This document shows positions 12,101 to 24,000 of a stretch of DNA of 64,000 bases, one piece after another (position 1 is the first letter of the stretch; each line of letters opens with the position of its first letter). This DNA is from Saturnia japonica (lineage: Eukaryota > Arthropoda > Insecta > Lepidoptera > Saturniidae): positions 4,306,930 to 4,370,929 of the forward strand of contig CM065325.1 in NCBI GenBank assembly GCA_033032175.1, given 5' to 3'. Position numbers and translations under genes: made by a program. The notes below the pieces were generated by a model, which was not told the origin of the DNA, searched no databases, and saw only the letters and a program-made list of their open reading frames with translations.

Positions 12101-15100
12101 GGGGATGATAGTTTGTACCTACATGAACAAAGGAATAAGGAGCAAGGAACACCAATGCGCATGCGTGGTAATGTCGGTTGCCACGGCAACTGGTTTGTTG
12201 ATTTATTGACATTGTTATACATAATAAGAAAGGTATTGTATTTCTAATACTCACCTATGAAAAGATAGTCCAGTATTCTTTATAAGATTATCTTAAGTGT
12301 TTTTAAACTCTTCAACTACGCAGTACGGCATAATTACTGTTTTATTGAAAAGTGACGTGTTCTTTAGACCGCGGCTCGCGGGAGTTTATATTTATATTGT
12401 AAATTATGTAGATTATACAGTTTTGCTACAAGTGAATTATTTCGTTGTGTTACTCCACATGTGGTGAAAATAAAACTTGGGTGAAAGTTTGTATGAAGAA
12501 CCCATCATGTCTCAAATTAGGTATATGAAATTCATATTTATGCTTTTAGTAAGAAAGAATAAAAGGAGTTTCAAGTTTTTCAAAAAACCTTGCCGCAAGC
12601 TGGTGCAATAAGGGATGAATTTAATTATTTTTTAAGTTTTATTGAGACGGTTAATGCCCTGGTTTTATATTAGCATATGACAATACCATACACATAGTGA
12701 TAAACCCATCCATTATTTTTTTTGGTTTGTCAGGTTACCACACTCAGTCACATACACAGTAGGTATGTGTATATGCAGTAACAGTGGCGGCGCTAGGCTT
12801 CGTCGGGCGACGTTAGCGACCGCCGACGCATAGCAAATGCTTCTGCGGTGCCAAAACAAGAAGACCGCTGACGCGACGCGCGGCGCGGCGACCTCGCGCC
12901 TGTGGAGGCCTCGCAAAAAACTTTTAACTAAACAATGTTATTTAAAGTTAAGTTATCTACATGTATAATAATCTAATTAATAAATGTAATATTTTTTTTT
13001 CCAAATTTCTCGATTGACCTACTTATATGAAGGAAACTGATGTCGAATATAGCATAAATTATTTTTTGTCTGTATGTTCAGATTTAACTCAAAAATGACT
13101 CGACTAATTCTCATGAAATTTTCTACAAGGGAAGCTTATGTGATCGTTTGTCAATTGATAGGCTATATGAAATTTCAATAATAATTTTAGAAATAGTAAA
13201 AAAATGTAGTAAGTAAAAATATTGTCGTTTATTCTTAACCGATTCTGATAAAAGCTATTTTAATAAATTTGTAATTCTGTCTGTACATTTAATATTTTCC
13301 CAAAATTTCCTGATAGGCATACGATATTAACGATACTGATGACGAATATGCCATAATTTTTTTTTGTCTTAACCGATTTAATGAAATTTTGTACTCAAGA
13401 AGTACAAGTAATTAATTAATTGATGGGCTATAAGAATTGTCAATATTACTTTTAGAAATCGTAAAAAAAGTTTCAAAAATAATTTTCATGAATTGTCAAC
13501 TGATTCTGACCGAATTTTGTAGACGGGAAGCATACATATAATATGGGAGGCTATAAGAATTTTTAATAATACATTAGAAGTCGTAGAATAGAATAATAAT
13601 GTTCAACAGATTTTGATGGAAATTGTACACGGGAAACACACGCCATTCCTCGATTGTTACGGCAGCATACGAATTATCAACAATATGGAAAAAAATTAAA
13701 TTACAGGATGAAAATAACTACTGCGTAACTATAAACGCGTGCGGAGCCGCGGGCACACCGCTAGTAATAAAATAAGTTAATATATGAAGTTGGTAATTTA
13801 ACTTGAAATAGATATACGAAATCTATACTAATATTATAAAGCTGAAGAGTTTGTTTGTTTGGTTGAACGCGCTAATCTTAGGAACTACTGGTTCGAATGG
13901 AACAAAATATTTTAATGTTGGATAGAAATTTATTCCTTTTTAGAGCTTCCACTGCGTGCGCTCCGTGAATGGTTAAAGTTACGTAACAATTGTGTGACGA
14001 AATTGTTTCTCTTAAAAAGTTCTAAAAAAAGTCCGCGATAGTATATGTCTATATTTTAAGGTTTACTCAATACCTATAACTTTTTTTTGTGGCAATAAAA
14101 TTTGTTCTAAAATAATAAATTATTTGCGAAGGTGATTTAATATACATAAATAAAGAAATAAATACGTTATTCATCACAAGTATTTAATTTTGTACAAAAT
14201 TGCCCTTTATAAAGGGCTTTACTACAGTAATTGATTTAAATGAATATCTCAGGAGATATGACAGTCTTCAAATAACTCAGCAGCAAAATAATGATCTAGT
14301 ACCGCGAGCGCATTTTTAGAATGCAGAATGATGTGGGAGGCGGACGACACCTATAATACGTTGCCTACGAACCACTCTCTCTCAAACCTTTTCTCTCTCT
14401 CTCTCTGTCTCTTATATCACGCAGACGAAGTTGCGCGGGTCAGGTAGTAAGATATATAAAGAAAGCTAATTTATTAATTCGATTAAAACTGAACAAAGAT
14501 TTGTTTAAAATTTTTTTTATAGTATTTCCGCAAATTGACAGTGAGGTCCTTGATGGTAGGTATAGTACAATCCAAACACAACGGCGACCACCGAGAGATC
14601 GAAATCCATCGACGGTAACCGCTTTTATGCCTGCCTGCATAGATATCCCTTCACGTAACGCTTGAAGAACCAGATGTAAGAGCGAGGCAACACATTGGCC
14701 GGGACATGGTTCCACAGCTCCCCGGTACGACGATGATACCACATTTAACATTGAGAATCATTTAATTCATGCCGATAGGCAAATATTTAACTAGATATTG
14801 CGGGGAAGTATTTAATTTTATAATTAATTTTTTGGACTAACCGCCTCAATACTTCACCAGTAGTTGCTGCACCGAGCGGAGCTCCGCCACACCAAATTAC
14901 TTTTACCGATGATGTATTGTATTTTGCCACCAATTGTGACTTTGACAGCGTTATCACTATCGGCGGAGCAGTAATTAACACGTCTACCTGCAAAATAAAC
15001 CAAAGCTGATACCTTAGAGTTGAGACAATCGCCTAATTAAATCGTGTTACAATTTGTTGTATAGATAAGTAAACTAAAATTAAATACTTTTATAGACAAC

Positions 15101-18100
15101 ACTCGACGTAATACAACATAAGGTGCTACGCAAACGTAATACATTTGTGTTTTATGTCGGATACAAGCTACCAGTGAATGTTTTATTTACATAAAATAAA
15201 CTAGACACTTTTTTTACAAATGCTAAATTTAGCATGAATCTTACCTGTTGTTAAGTTACGATGTGGCCCAAGATGGTAACACACTAAACCAAGTGGAAGT
15301 CAGGCTGTCAAAAGTAGCTACCAGAACATACCTATAGGTGCTTGGCGATTGATTTTCAAATTGAGGGTGATAGCTAGCAGGCGGGCAGCCAGCTAGACAC
15401 CGGGCCGGCGCCGAGGCAAAACCGAGGCGTGTTGAGGAGTTAAATAAATTACATTTGTTTTCTGTATTCTAATAATACAGTTACAGTTAGTCTGTGGTTT
15501 TACTGTACTCAATGTTCACTCTGATTAAAACGCTGTAACAAAACTCATTCCAGTCTCGATTTGTAATTCGTGGTGGGTGAACGGAACACTATCCAATTGT
15601 TAGTACTAGCAACCAGCGACTATGTTCGATAGCCGATACTGAGCAATGAAACAACCTTTGAAGGTTACGGTTAAACACGCCACGGATACCTTTGACGTTA
15701 TCCTGTGTCAGTAACAAAAAGTATCTACGTTTGCGCAGAGCCTTAATAATATTAAATTCGTAGTTTAAAAAGTAATACTTAAAATATTGACGTTCCTATC
15801 ATGTAAATCTTTGAGAATAACATAGTACCTACATACAGAAAGCAAAACTTTAAACAATAGAAATAATAAAAATAAGCCAAATACCTTGTAGTCCTGAATA
15901 TAATTCAAATACTTCTCAATGTTGAATCTCTGGGAAAATACCGTCAACTTATTACCAAGTAAATAGCTCATGACGGATAGTAAGCCCAGAACATGAAACC
16001 ATGGTACAACTACCAGGGATCGCGAACAGTTCTCCGCAGTGTAACCATAACTGAAACGAGGAATCCAAGACAACATTCTGATTTTTTACGCAGATTATTT
16101 TGTTTGTCAACCAATTGCATCTTAGTGGCTAGACACTATGTACCTAGAGATAAGGCTATAACTATTCACCAGCAATGCATAATATGTTTTTATTATCATC
16201 ACTTATCAAGCCTCACAATTTACAATATTCCAGTTTTCCAGATTCTGGTTATGTACTTTTCTCATTAATCTCATATAAATATCCATGTAAACAACACTCG
16301 TATAGTGCCATCCTCTATAAAACTTATAACAAATTCCGTATATGCTTATGTTTTTTCATTTCAATAATATAGATAATTTCAATAATATAATACAAACAAC
16401 TTTAATTGGAATGTATTTTTTAGTATCTACCTCATTATCAAATTAATGATATTAATATTTATATTTCCTTACTCAATAACTTTTTATATATTCATAATAT
16501 ATTTTTTGTCAACACGCTTCACAAAACCAGTTCGTTACCTAATTATCTCCGATGTGGAACACAAACCAATAACAATTTTAATTTAATTCGTAAGGGTAAT
16601 TTCCATTATGAATATCTTGCTTTAGCCCGGGACTTCGTTCTTGTTGTCTTTTAAAATTAAACGACTCATGTATCATCTATTTCCAAATGTTTGTACTAAT
16701 TCAGAAATGTTCATGAACATGTACTAAAACTCCCCAAGAGTTATTCATCGCAATTGTTTGAACGGTTTAGGAATGGATAGGGGAGAAACAAACACAAAAA
16801 CATTTATATCGTGCCAGTCCATGTCCACCAGTCGCCCGATGTTGGTGTCCCACGTTTCACCCGTGGTAAATTTATTTTACCAACTCCCCACCACGCCGCT
16901 AACGCACCCGTGTAGTCTATCGTTGTTCTCACTTCCCGTACTTGTCTCCAGCTTGCCACTTGTTGTTCGTGGTTACTGCTACGCTCCTTAGGGTTAGAGC
17001 GTTCAAACAAACAAACAATGCTTTATATTATTAGTATAGAAGTAAATGTAATTAAATGCTTACTCTAAATTGTTCAATATATACAGTAAATTTAAATGTG
17101 TCAGCATCACTCCTTTAGGCAATCCAGTAGTTCCAGATGAGTTCATTATAAATACGATTGAGTTACAGCTATCTATCTGAACCGGCGCGTATTCAAGTAC
17201 GTCTGTATCTACCATTACTGTCTTGTAAGATAAAACTGAATTCTCAATAGGTGTTCCGTCAAACTGAATTATCATTTTGATTGACGGTATTGATTTGATC
17301 ACATCAATGTTACGCTTAATTGCAGTTTCAGAGCACACAATAATATTTGGTTTTGACAAATCAATAGCATGAAGAATTTCATCTGAAATAGTTACTTTAG
17401 TAATTAATCATAATAATCTACACATATACTCGTATACACAATATTCAGTTGTGGTAATTGTTTGGTTAATACATTTTTCATTTGTTAAAACTCTGTAATT
17501 TTTTTCAGCTTTTATCACAATGTCTACAAAATATAACTTCTGTACGCCCCAAAACAGTTCATAACTTACTAAACTAACTTATCTTCTCACATTAATGTTT
17601 GACCTCAAAGACACAATAATTGTATATTAAACTTCGCTTACGCTTTGGAAACTTTTTAACGTTTTCAGGAACTTTGACAACATTGAAAGCTTTAAAAAAA
17701 AACAAGGTATTTTTTATCTGCGTACCTGCAGTGGCAACTGTGGATATGTTATGTGATATGTTATGTGTGGATATGTTTGAAAAGAAAACGCCATTTATTA
17801 TATTATATTTTATCAGAACTCTGGGATAGATCTTATAAATATATTCACCTACCCAATAGTTCGTAAAGATTAGATTTTTTTAACACACAATGGTCTCGCA
17901 AACTAGCTGTAGTGTATTTGCTTCGTAAATTACCAACTAAAAAAGACTCACACCATTTCCAAACAAAAATAAAGATAAGACATACACCGGCTAATTTAAT
18001 GGAACTTAAAAATAACAATTCCGACAGTTTTTATATCGTTTTCTTTTAGAATTAATCAATTCAATTTCAGTAAGCTGTAAAAGGTTACGAGAGTATACCT

Positions 18101-21100
18101 TACGCGATAGTTTTGATTTTATTCGAACTTATATCATTTCGTAGAATTTTCATTAAAATATAATTAAATTTGTTTTTTACTTTTAAATCTCTTCTAAATT
18201 AAAGAACTTGACCCAACTGAGATTGCCACAGCCCTTGAGCTGAGGAGAAACGATCAAATTACTAGAGTGATAATGCTACCTACAGTGATATCCAAAATTC
18301 TTCGCCGAAATTATTTTAAGGAACTTTGCACTCAATTCATTTAAAATTATAAATGGCATTGTCACGATATCCAATATAAGTAACAGGCAAAATGACGTGC
18401 GTAGAGATCTGCTATTGCTCGATGCTTGGAATCCAGTGGTCCTAATAGTAACCCGGCGGTAGTCTTTAAAAACTGTGCAGCCTAGAAGTCCTCAGCACTG
18501 GCATCTATACCGTCTATACTACGACCCTAGTGTTTCTCCAAAATTTGGAGAGATGCTGATGTGTAACAACAACTTTTACCCAATCGATTTAACCCTGTGT
18601 AAAGTCATGGAACAAATCATAAATACACGCCTTATCCACTATCCAAAAGATCACTCCTTAATCAATGATCAACAATAATATGGCTCTCTTAAGAATCGAT
18701 CAACTGTTGATCTTCTAGCATAATTGCTGCATCGCTGGGAGGAGGAGATTGACAAACATGATGAGGCCGTGGCAATCAGCAATGGCATAGCAAAAGTGTT
18801 TTATAGGGTCTCGCACCGTGGTGTTTTACTCAAACTTTGGGTGTAAGGTATCTCCGATAACCTAACTTAATGGAAATCTAACTTTTTGGATGTGCGTATA
18901 ATGTGTCCTCGTTGATGGATACAATTCACAACTCATGCCTGTTAATGATGGAGTTCTACTTGGTTCTGTATTTTCACCCACCCTATTTCCTACATAATAG
19001 TTTAGCCTCTGGTTGCATTCATTGCTATGCTTATACAAGCACGATACATGAGTATTAAAAAATTATCCCTACTTGTAGTCGAACTGTAGCCGAGAGATCG
19101 CTTTTTTTCTCTTTAGAATGACTTACTCGCAAAATGTGACAGCCTCAATATTCTATGAATGGTAATCTGTTATAAATTAAATCTCAGGGATCATATTGAA
19201 AACGTTATCTTTATCTTTGCAACATTCAGGAGACTTGGCAACTTCATCTGAATGCGATAGTTTTCCACGCCCGACTAGCTGTACTTTCTTTATGACACTA
19301 AAGTTCGGCCGTGCATAAAATAATATTAGCATCTCTGGGAAGGTGCCGCCCAATACCTCTTTGATTCCTTGGAAAGTTTACAGTGACGGGTTATCCACAT
19401 TGTTAATGATACAAAAATCCCTAAGAACTTAGAACTGCTTCAGATGCGAAGAGACATTGCCTCGCTGATCGTTTTATAGTATGTATCATGATGTATGTTC
19501 TGAAGAGCTGTTTGATCCTACCCAATCATCTTCCAAAACCACGCGGACTAGTTTACGACGATTACGACGCGGTTGGTTTATAACGACGACTACTGTCGAT
19601 GGAATCTATCACCGACGGTCATCGTTGTTTTTTTATTGTTCCGTACTTTTGCCATCAGGTGCTACGGAATCATATTGCCAAGCTAGTATAAAAAAAAAGT
19701 TTAACATTAATTTGCCCTTGCAGCTAAAAGGCTGGCTTATACATCAGTCTGCGAATATCCATTACCATAAAACCAGGTAATGCGGCCAGTTTTCTGGGTA
19801 CGTTTCGTTTTGGCAATGAGTTGGATGGCATCTACTTTTGTTTTAATTTAATTACTTATAAATATTATTAAGTAGTAACTTACAAATAATGTACAGATCT
19901 ATATTACACTGTCACTATTTTATGATGCAACAGTAAATAAATTCAAGAATAAGAAGAGATATTTCGAAAGAAAATGTGGAACCATTCCTCCCTTTAACTG
20001 TGAAGACTTTGTTTTGATGCAGAATATTGCTAGGCCGCGTACTGCTCGTTCATGTCAAGCATTTATTAATAATGTGAATATCACAGTTATGGCAGTCCAT
20101 CCATCATCATAGCAATGGCAGTTATCATAAGTAGCCAGTGCTGTGATAACACGTAATATGAAATAGAGAGTACACTTCTAGGACTTAATTAAACGAAGAG
20201 AAAAATTCAAAATCCCAGGTCTTCTCAACGCGAGTAAAATGCAAATCGCCGCGTCGTAGTTAAGGAATTAGAGACTATCAGAGGAAATCATATATAAAAT
20301 CATTCTCATAATGCCTCTGTGGGTGGAAAGTTTATGGAGAAAACGCGCAATATTAATTTGGATTTTTGTTAATTTGATTTTATTCATAACATTTTTTCGC
20401 AAAAAAGTATGTTAACTCACAAAATATAATATATTAAATGTGATCTCATTTTACTTTTAAAAAAGATGTTAAAATTTAAAACAAAACGCCTTTTTTACTT
20501 TTTCGACCTTTACTTCGTGTTCCACTAAATTACTTGTAAATATGAATATTCAGTGATACGATACCTTTTGTGTATCGGCAATTTAAAGTAGTCACTGTAG
20601 CTCCACAAAAAATAGCTCCGAACACTACAGTATAATATTCGTTTCTGTTTTCACTCAATATTGCTATTACATCGCCTGGATTTGTCCCTAATTTGTTTAA
20701 ACCCGCAGCAAAATCAACAATATCTTGTAATAACTGTTTATAAGTAGTTGTATGTCCATTTTCACCATTAATCTGAAAGACATTTCATTGCTTTACAATA
20801 TTTACCTTCCTTTGACATTCAGTTCTACCTTCCTTTGACATTCAGTTCTAAACTAGTACATTTGAATTATGCATATTATAATTATTATAGTTAACATGCA
20901 CAAATATATAATATTAAAATAACATAAATATATATACTATATCAACATAATACATTTCTTGTAACTATTAGAATTTAATCTCTTATTCATAATGCTTATG
21001 TTCAAATATTAATAAAATAAGCAATTACATTTATAAAAAAATAATTGTAAAGTGTAAGTGTATTGTAAATTATTTTATTTTATTTTTTAAGAGGACATTT

Positions 21101-21478
21101 TTGTGTTTTATTACTCGTTTTGTAACTATAAGCCTATATCACATTACTGGAACACTGCTGGTCTAAATTAATTCAAGAGCTTTGATTACTGATCCCGTTG
21201 CTCCACCAGCAATTTTCACTATTTTTTGGCGAATATATATTTAAATTTTATGCAACCAAGATTATTGATATATAATCTTTAAAGAGAGAAATAGAGGAAT
21301 TAGAACAAGCTACATATGATCAAATCTTTTTAAAGTAAAATAAGACAATTATTACCAATGCAATTCCATTCCGTTGTTTGCAGTTCTCTCTCAATCGATC
21401 CAAAACGTATTGTCCCAGAGATAAGTGTGTTGGTATACATAATGCAGGTTCACCACACACGACGTTACTTCGTATCAT
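6039..21478 (-). CDS. 4-coumarate-CoA ligase-like / luciferin 4-monooxygenase-like acyl-CoA synthetase, 9 exons, 546 aa
   Basis: Nine coding exons on the minus strand, 21478-21356, 20772-20565, 17382-17064, 16077-15885, 14987-14842, 10524-10386, 10072-9845, 9140-8970 and 6152-6039, join in phase with GT-AG borders and total 1641 nt including TAA. The product is an ATP-dependent adenylate-forming enzyme (ANL superfamily) that would activate a carboxylic acid to acyl-AMP and then acyl-CoA. Motifs in order are [12 protein letters not shown] (191-202, phosphate loop), P-W-F-H-V-L-G (242-248), C-G-G-A-P-L-G (314-320), Y-G-M-T-E-T-T (341-347), T-G-D (424-426), [13 protein letters not shown] (440-452) and P-K-N-R-S-G-K (527-533) with the catalytic lysine K533. 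Length matches beetle luciferase and insect relatives (about 540-550). The C-terminus is R-R-L-Q-I-A, so the peroxisomal SKL-type signal is absent. The acid substrate cannot be read from sequence. Confidence 0.9.
6628..7954 (-). mobile_element. hAT element with 8-bp target duplication, decayed transposase
   Basis: The left end starts CAGTTTTCTCAAC and the right end is the inverse of CAGTGTTTCCCAAC. Both are flanked by a perfect 8-bp duplication CAATAGAG at 6620-6627 and 7955-7962, which is diagnostic for hAT. On the minus strand, pieces such as [10 protein letters not shown] and F-P-T-W-I-M-Q-P resemble ZBED5-type hAT transposase C-termini, interrupted by stops. It sits in intron 8 of the synthetase gene. 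Confidence 0.85.
8248..8320 (-). mobile_element. Short poly(A) SINE-like repeat, copy 2
   Basis: The minus strand starts near AAGTTCGGTGAAGCTG, passes the palindrome AGCCGCAGCGGCT, and ends in an A-rich tail. It lacks the 14-16 base insert found in the copies at 39947 and 48064. A possible short duplication CTTGGA flanks it. Confidence 0.65.
8970..9140 (-). CDS. Acyl-CoA synthetase exon 8
   Basis: It encodes residues 453-509 ([13 protein letters not shown] then E-C-G-V-V-G-K-P-D), the start of the C-terminal lid domain. The acceptor TTGAAG is pyrimidine-poor. The donor AGG/GTATGT is a perfect consensus. Confidence 0.85.
9845..10072 (-). CDS. Acyl-CoA synthetase exon 7
   Basis: It encodes residues 377-452 with [16 protein letters not shown] and the hinge [13 protein letters not shown] that swings the C-terminal domain. 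The acceptor is TTTTTAG and the donor GTAATG. Confidence 0.9.
10386..10524 (-). CDS. Acyl-CoA synthetase exon 6
   Basis: It encodes residues 330-376 with Q-L-Y-G-M-T-E-T-T, the adenine and Mg-ATP binding motif, then G-S-C-G-Y-P-I-P-G. The acceptor is TCACTAG and the donor GTAATT, phase 0. Confidence 0.88.
11933..12120 (+). mobile_element. Helitron-like 5' part
   Basis: It starts CTACTAAAATTATAAATGCG and continues with AACTCTGTCTGTCTGTTACG, the common start of lepidopteran non-autonomous Helitrons and related repeats. The matching 3' CTAG end is not visible. It lies in intron 5 of the synthetase gene. Confidence 0.5.
12121..13000. other. Intronic stretch with a GC-rich island
   Basis: It lies within intron 5 of the synthetase gene. 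A GC-rich block of about 130 bases (12780-12910) stands out from AT-rich surroundings. It has no coding signature on either strand that I trust. Confidence 0.35.
13030..13764 (+). mobile_element. Degenerate Helitron-type repeat with CTAG 3' end
   Basis: The 3' end reads GCCGCGGGCACACCGCTAG followed by T, the Helitron 3' pattern. Upstream there are repeated degenerate units with AGGCTATA and GGAAGC motifs. A related segment in the opposite orientation lies near 21620-21860. Confidence 0.5.
13822..14447 (+). mobile_element. Non-autonomous Helitron, about 626 bp
   Basis: It begins TCTATACTAATATTATAAA directly after an A and ends CGCGGGTCAGGTAG before a T. This matches the A/T insertion habit and the terminal forms of lepidopteran Helitrons, with G in place of C in the final CTAG. 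The 3' half contains a CT microsatellite. It has no coding capacity and lies in intron 5 of the synthetase gene. Confidence 0.75.
14455..14760 (-). mobile_element. LINE ORF2 C-terminal fragment (Jockey/CR1-like)
   Basis: On the minus strand a frame reads [10 protein letters not shown] and, after a shift, F-F-K-R-Y-V-K. This is the usual C-terminal W-N-x-L-P plus F-K-R motif of insect non-LTR elements. It ends in an A-rich tract. The 103-residue frame across it is therefore not a host exon. Confidence 0.6.
14842..14987 (-). CDS. Acyl-CoA synthetase exon 5
   Basis: It encodes residues 282-330 with I-W-C-G-G-A-P-L-G, the conserved turn before the T-E-T motif. The acceptor is TTTGCAG and the donor GCG/GTTAGT, phase 2. 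Confidence 0.88.
15255..15400. repeat. Dispersed lepidopteran repeat, copy 1
   Basis: It holds GATGTGGCCCAAGATGGTAAC and AGGTGCTTGGCGATTGATTTTC, the same family as segments at 33585-33665 (inverse), 37690-37800 and 56555-56690. It is non-coding, probably a LINE or SINE-derived tail. Confidence 0.5.
15885..16077 (-). CDS. Acyl-CoA synthetase exon 4
   Basis: It encodes residues 217-281, including [10 protein letters not shown], the motif lining the acyl pocket. The acceptor is AAATCAG, with a weak pyrimidine tract. The donor is TACAAG/GTATTT, phase 0. Confidence 0.88.
16640..17040 (-). mobile_element. Helitron-like 5' end on minus strand
   Basis: On the minus strand from 17040 the sequence reads TCTATACTAATAATATAAA, then a GTTTGTTTGTTTGAACGC run matching the start of the Helitron at 13822. 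The 3' end is not clear, so the left border is approximate. It lies in intron 3 of the synthetase gene. Confidence 0.5.
17064..17382 (-). CDS. Acyl-CoA synthetase exon 3 (AMP-binding motif)
   Basis: It encodes residues 111-217 and carries the signature [11 protein letters not shown]. The acceptor is ATTTCAG and the donor GTAAGC, phase 2. Confidence 0.9.
18430..19830 (+). mobile_element. Decayed LINE ORF2 with RT motifs
   Basis: Frames broken by stops and shifts read [23 protein letters not shown], then R-S-T-V-D-L-L, and later R-D-I-A-S-L and C-S-E-E-L-F-D. These are in the order expected for a Jockey/R1-type reverse transcriptase and its C-terminal region. It lies in intron 2 of the synthetase gene, in the antisense direction. 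Confidence 0.75.
20565..20772 (-). CDS. Acyl-CoA synthetase exon 2
   Basis: It encodes residues 42 to 111, with [14 protein letters not shown] and L-N-C-R-Y-T-K, typical of the N-terminal adenylation fold. The acceptor is TTTCAG and the donor AAAG/GTATCG, phase 1. Confidence 0.88.
21356..21478 (-). CDS. Acyl-CoA synthetase exon 1
   Basis: It encodes residues 1-41, starting [10 protein letters not shown], and ends phase 0 at a GTAATA donor. The stretch [12 protein letters not shown] matches the usual start of the family. The join to exon 2 gives N-G-I-A-L/I-N-G-E-N-G, the expected family sequence. Confidence 0.85.
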
Positions 21479-21619
21479 TATTACTATTCAAATAATTTAA
21501 CTATGATTTATTTATAACTTTTTTTTTGTTAATATAATAACTAAAAATTCTTTACTGCCAAGTTACGAGAGCCGTCTCATAACAAAATTTCTAAATGTAA
21601 TATTGAAAATCTTTATAGC

Positions 21620-21860
21620 AAATATAGGCTATACCGATTTTCATAATAAGTGAACGGGAAGTATACTCCCCGTGTAAAAAATTTTAATCAAAATCGAATA
21701 ACAATTTTTAGGTATTTTTTTTACGATTACTAAAAAGTATTATTGAAGATTCTTATAGCCTATCAAATTATCCATTAACATAAGCTTCCTGTGTATAAAA
21801 TTTCATTAGAATCGGTAAAGCCGTTTTTGAGTTAAATGCGGGCATAGAAACAGACACAGA
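21620..21860 (-). repeat. Degenerate repeat related to 13030-13764
   Basis: Motifs AGGCTATA, GGAAGTATACTCCCCGTG and TAAGCTTCCTGTG recur here in the opposite orientation to the intron 5 repeat. No coding content. Confidence 0.45.
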
Positions 21861-22289
21861 CAAAAGAAAATTGACAGTGATACTCGTGACCCTTTTTATT
21901 GCGTTCTTCTAAATATGTCTAAGTACATTCATTCAAAAAAGTATCGCGAATGAATTATTGCTTAAGGTTCCAAATTAATTTGATTTTTTTGTTGTTAATT
22001 TGGTACATTATTTTTCATTTTGGCGCGGAGTTTGAGTTGCATCTGTCATTTAGATTAAATACAGTGCTATTTTTAGGTAGATCATATCTAGTGTGTATTG
22101 CGAATTTCATAATTGACAAAAACATAGAACAAAGAGTTTGTCTTAAATTTTGCATCGCCAATGAAATTACGTGTTCAGAGACACTGAAAATGTTACAGAA
22201 GGTTAACGGTGAATCGACTTTATGAAATACACATCCTTTAAAAGTGGTACCTACTAAGCGTTCAAGATAGCTCGAGATATGCTGAAAGA

Positions 22290-22348
22290 TTTGCCCTTTC
22301 TCTCTCTCTCTCTTATATGACGCAGACGAAGTTGCACGGGTCAGCTAG
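22290..22348 (+). mobile_element. Helitron 3' end
   Basis: A CT microsatellite is followed by GACGCAGACGAAGTTGCACG and GGTCAGCTAG before a T. It is nearly identical to the 3' end of the Helitron at 13822-14447. The 5' part is missing or too diverged to see. Confidence 0.6.
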
Positions 22349-22351
22349 TAA

Positions 22352-22830
22352 AGTATATTACGAATATTTGAGCGTTATGCGGCGTTAAGGACAGCAAATT
22401 CGACGAAAATTGCTACATTTTTTGAAAGAAAAATTCTTGGATTTTGCACCACTATAATGCGCCTTTGCACAAGACCATCATTTTCAATGAATTGTTTACC
22501 AAAAACTCAACAAATACCATCGAGCTACTACCTTATTCACCAGATATGGCTCCAGCCGACTTCTGTCTTTTTCCTAATCTCAAATTACCACTTCGTGGCA
22601 CCCGTTTTCGTTCGGTAAAAGACATAAAGGAGAATTCGCGACGACAACTATACTCAATTCCGATAAAAGCATTTAATAAATGTTTTGATGACTGGATTAT
22701 TCGTTGGGGTCAGTGTATCGTTTCTGAAGGAGCATACTACTTTGAAGACGATAAAATAAATTTGGATGAGTAACTAAACATTCTTTGTATTATTGATCTT
22801 TTCCCGATACTTTTTTTACAGAGTAGTATA
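22352..22830 (+). pseudogene. mariner transposase C-terminal remnant
   Basis: The open stretch 22444-22773 encodes H-H-Y-N-A-P, Y-S-P-D-M-A-P-A-D-F and a typical C-terminal tail ending in a Y-F-E-D-D stretch. In mariner transposases the second catalytic residue sits in H-H-D-N-A-P. Here it is tyrosine, so the catalytic aspartate is lost. The N-terminal two thirds are missing, and a stop lies just upstream. It is a dead fragment. Confidence 0.8.
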
Positions 22831-22859
22831 TACATGGTGCGAATGTTCTTAAAAGTTGT

Positions 22860-23080
22860 TTGCCCTTATACCATAATCTACCTTCCACCACAGAATCACG
22901 TGAACTGATCAGCTGCACGGTACCGCCCATCACGGCATGAACGAATCCTACCTAACCTACCTTTCGCGGACCGTGCGAATGTGGAATGGTCTCCCAGCCA
23001 AAATATTACGTAGTTTGCATGATATTGCCTTATAATAAACAAGGCAAGAAGAAGACTAGATGAGATATTTCAGCAAGCCG
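22860..23080 (+). mobile_element. LINE ORF2 C-terminal fragment
   Basis: The frame reads S-R-T-V-R-M-W-N-G-L-P-A-K-I-L-R, the W-N-x-L-P motif at the end of insect non-LTR ORF2, then a stop. It is a short remnant. Confidence 0.6.
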
Positions 23081-23649
23081 ACATGACATCACGATGAAAT
23101 CCATATCACCGACGCGACGGTCGCCATTGCTTATTAATTAAACCTACCGTACGGTACCATCTGATGCTTTATGGTAATTTTGTCAAGCTTGTATAAAATG
23201 AATTAAATAACGAATTAGTATCCGTTGGACGATTTTTTTAACTACCGCAATTTAGTGGAAAATACACAACTTATAGAATTCTCACAATTTAAATAAAATA
23301 ACACATGACTTAAGACTCCTACATATTAATGATGCCGATAGTCGGTTTCATAATTTATACAATTATACTCAGGTAATAAAAAATTCATAGTTAACTGCAT
23401 CACTGTCACTTAGTCCAAAAGATAATGTGATATTTTGAACACATCGAGTTAGTGCGAAGGAAAATAATATTCTGAATATATCGGGTTTAATTAAATTGAC
23501 CTCTAGATTTAAATGAATGCGTACTGCATTATAACTTAATTGAATATCAATTAAAGAAAACTTCGATAATAGGAATTATTGATATTACAAGGATAGCCAC
23601 AAGTCAATTTTTTACAGTTTAAATTCCTAGATACCAATATCATTTAAAA

Positions 23650-24000
23650 ATTGGCAACTATACAGGCTGTAACATTTAAATGGGTTAGTGAGGGGGAACT
23701 CTGAAACTATAAGAGATAGAGAAATATGTGCTAAAGAACCATGATATCGATTTTAAAGAAAACAAAAATTGCGTTCATAGATTCTCAAAAAAACTTATAC
23801 ACGAGTCGGGAATCGAACCTAATCATTTTAATTAAAAAAGTATGTAATTTTATTACGTTAATAATTGATAGTGTAGGTTGTAAGGAATAAATGTGGCTAG
23901 GAAACCCTGTGTCTAAAATTAAAAGAAAATGCTGAATTTTTTTTTTTTTTTTTAATGTTAACAATAATAGGCATTTTCTTGAATACAAGATTAGGTAACA
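23650..24000 (+). repeat. Transposon end related to the minus copy at 28800-29170
   Basis: ACATTTAAATGGGT, AAGAACCATGATATCGATTTTA, TTATACACGAGTCGG and AAGAAAATGCTGAATTTT recur in the same order in the minus-strand element at 28449-29170. The two copies face each other 5 kb apart. An old single-copy origin by element insertion is more likely than one giant TIR pair. Confidence 0.6.

Noticed and set aside
14440..14751. 103-codon minus-strand frame in the synthetase gene, first considered as an exon
   Set aside because: It is a frameshifted LINE C-terminus. Exons 5 and 6 already join in phase to give [18 protein letters not shown].
16758..17010. Overlapping frames on both strands in synthetase intron 3
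   Set aside because: They lie within a Helitron-like repeat and neither strand shows a domain.
23785..23988. 67-codon minus-strand frame with a poly-lysine run
   Set aside because: The run comes from a poly-T tract in a transposon end; there is no coding signature.
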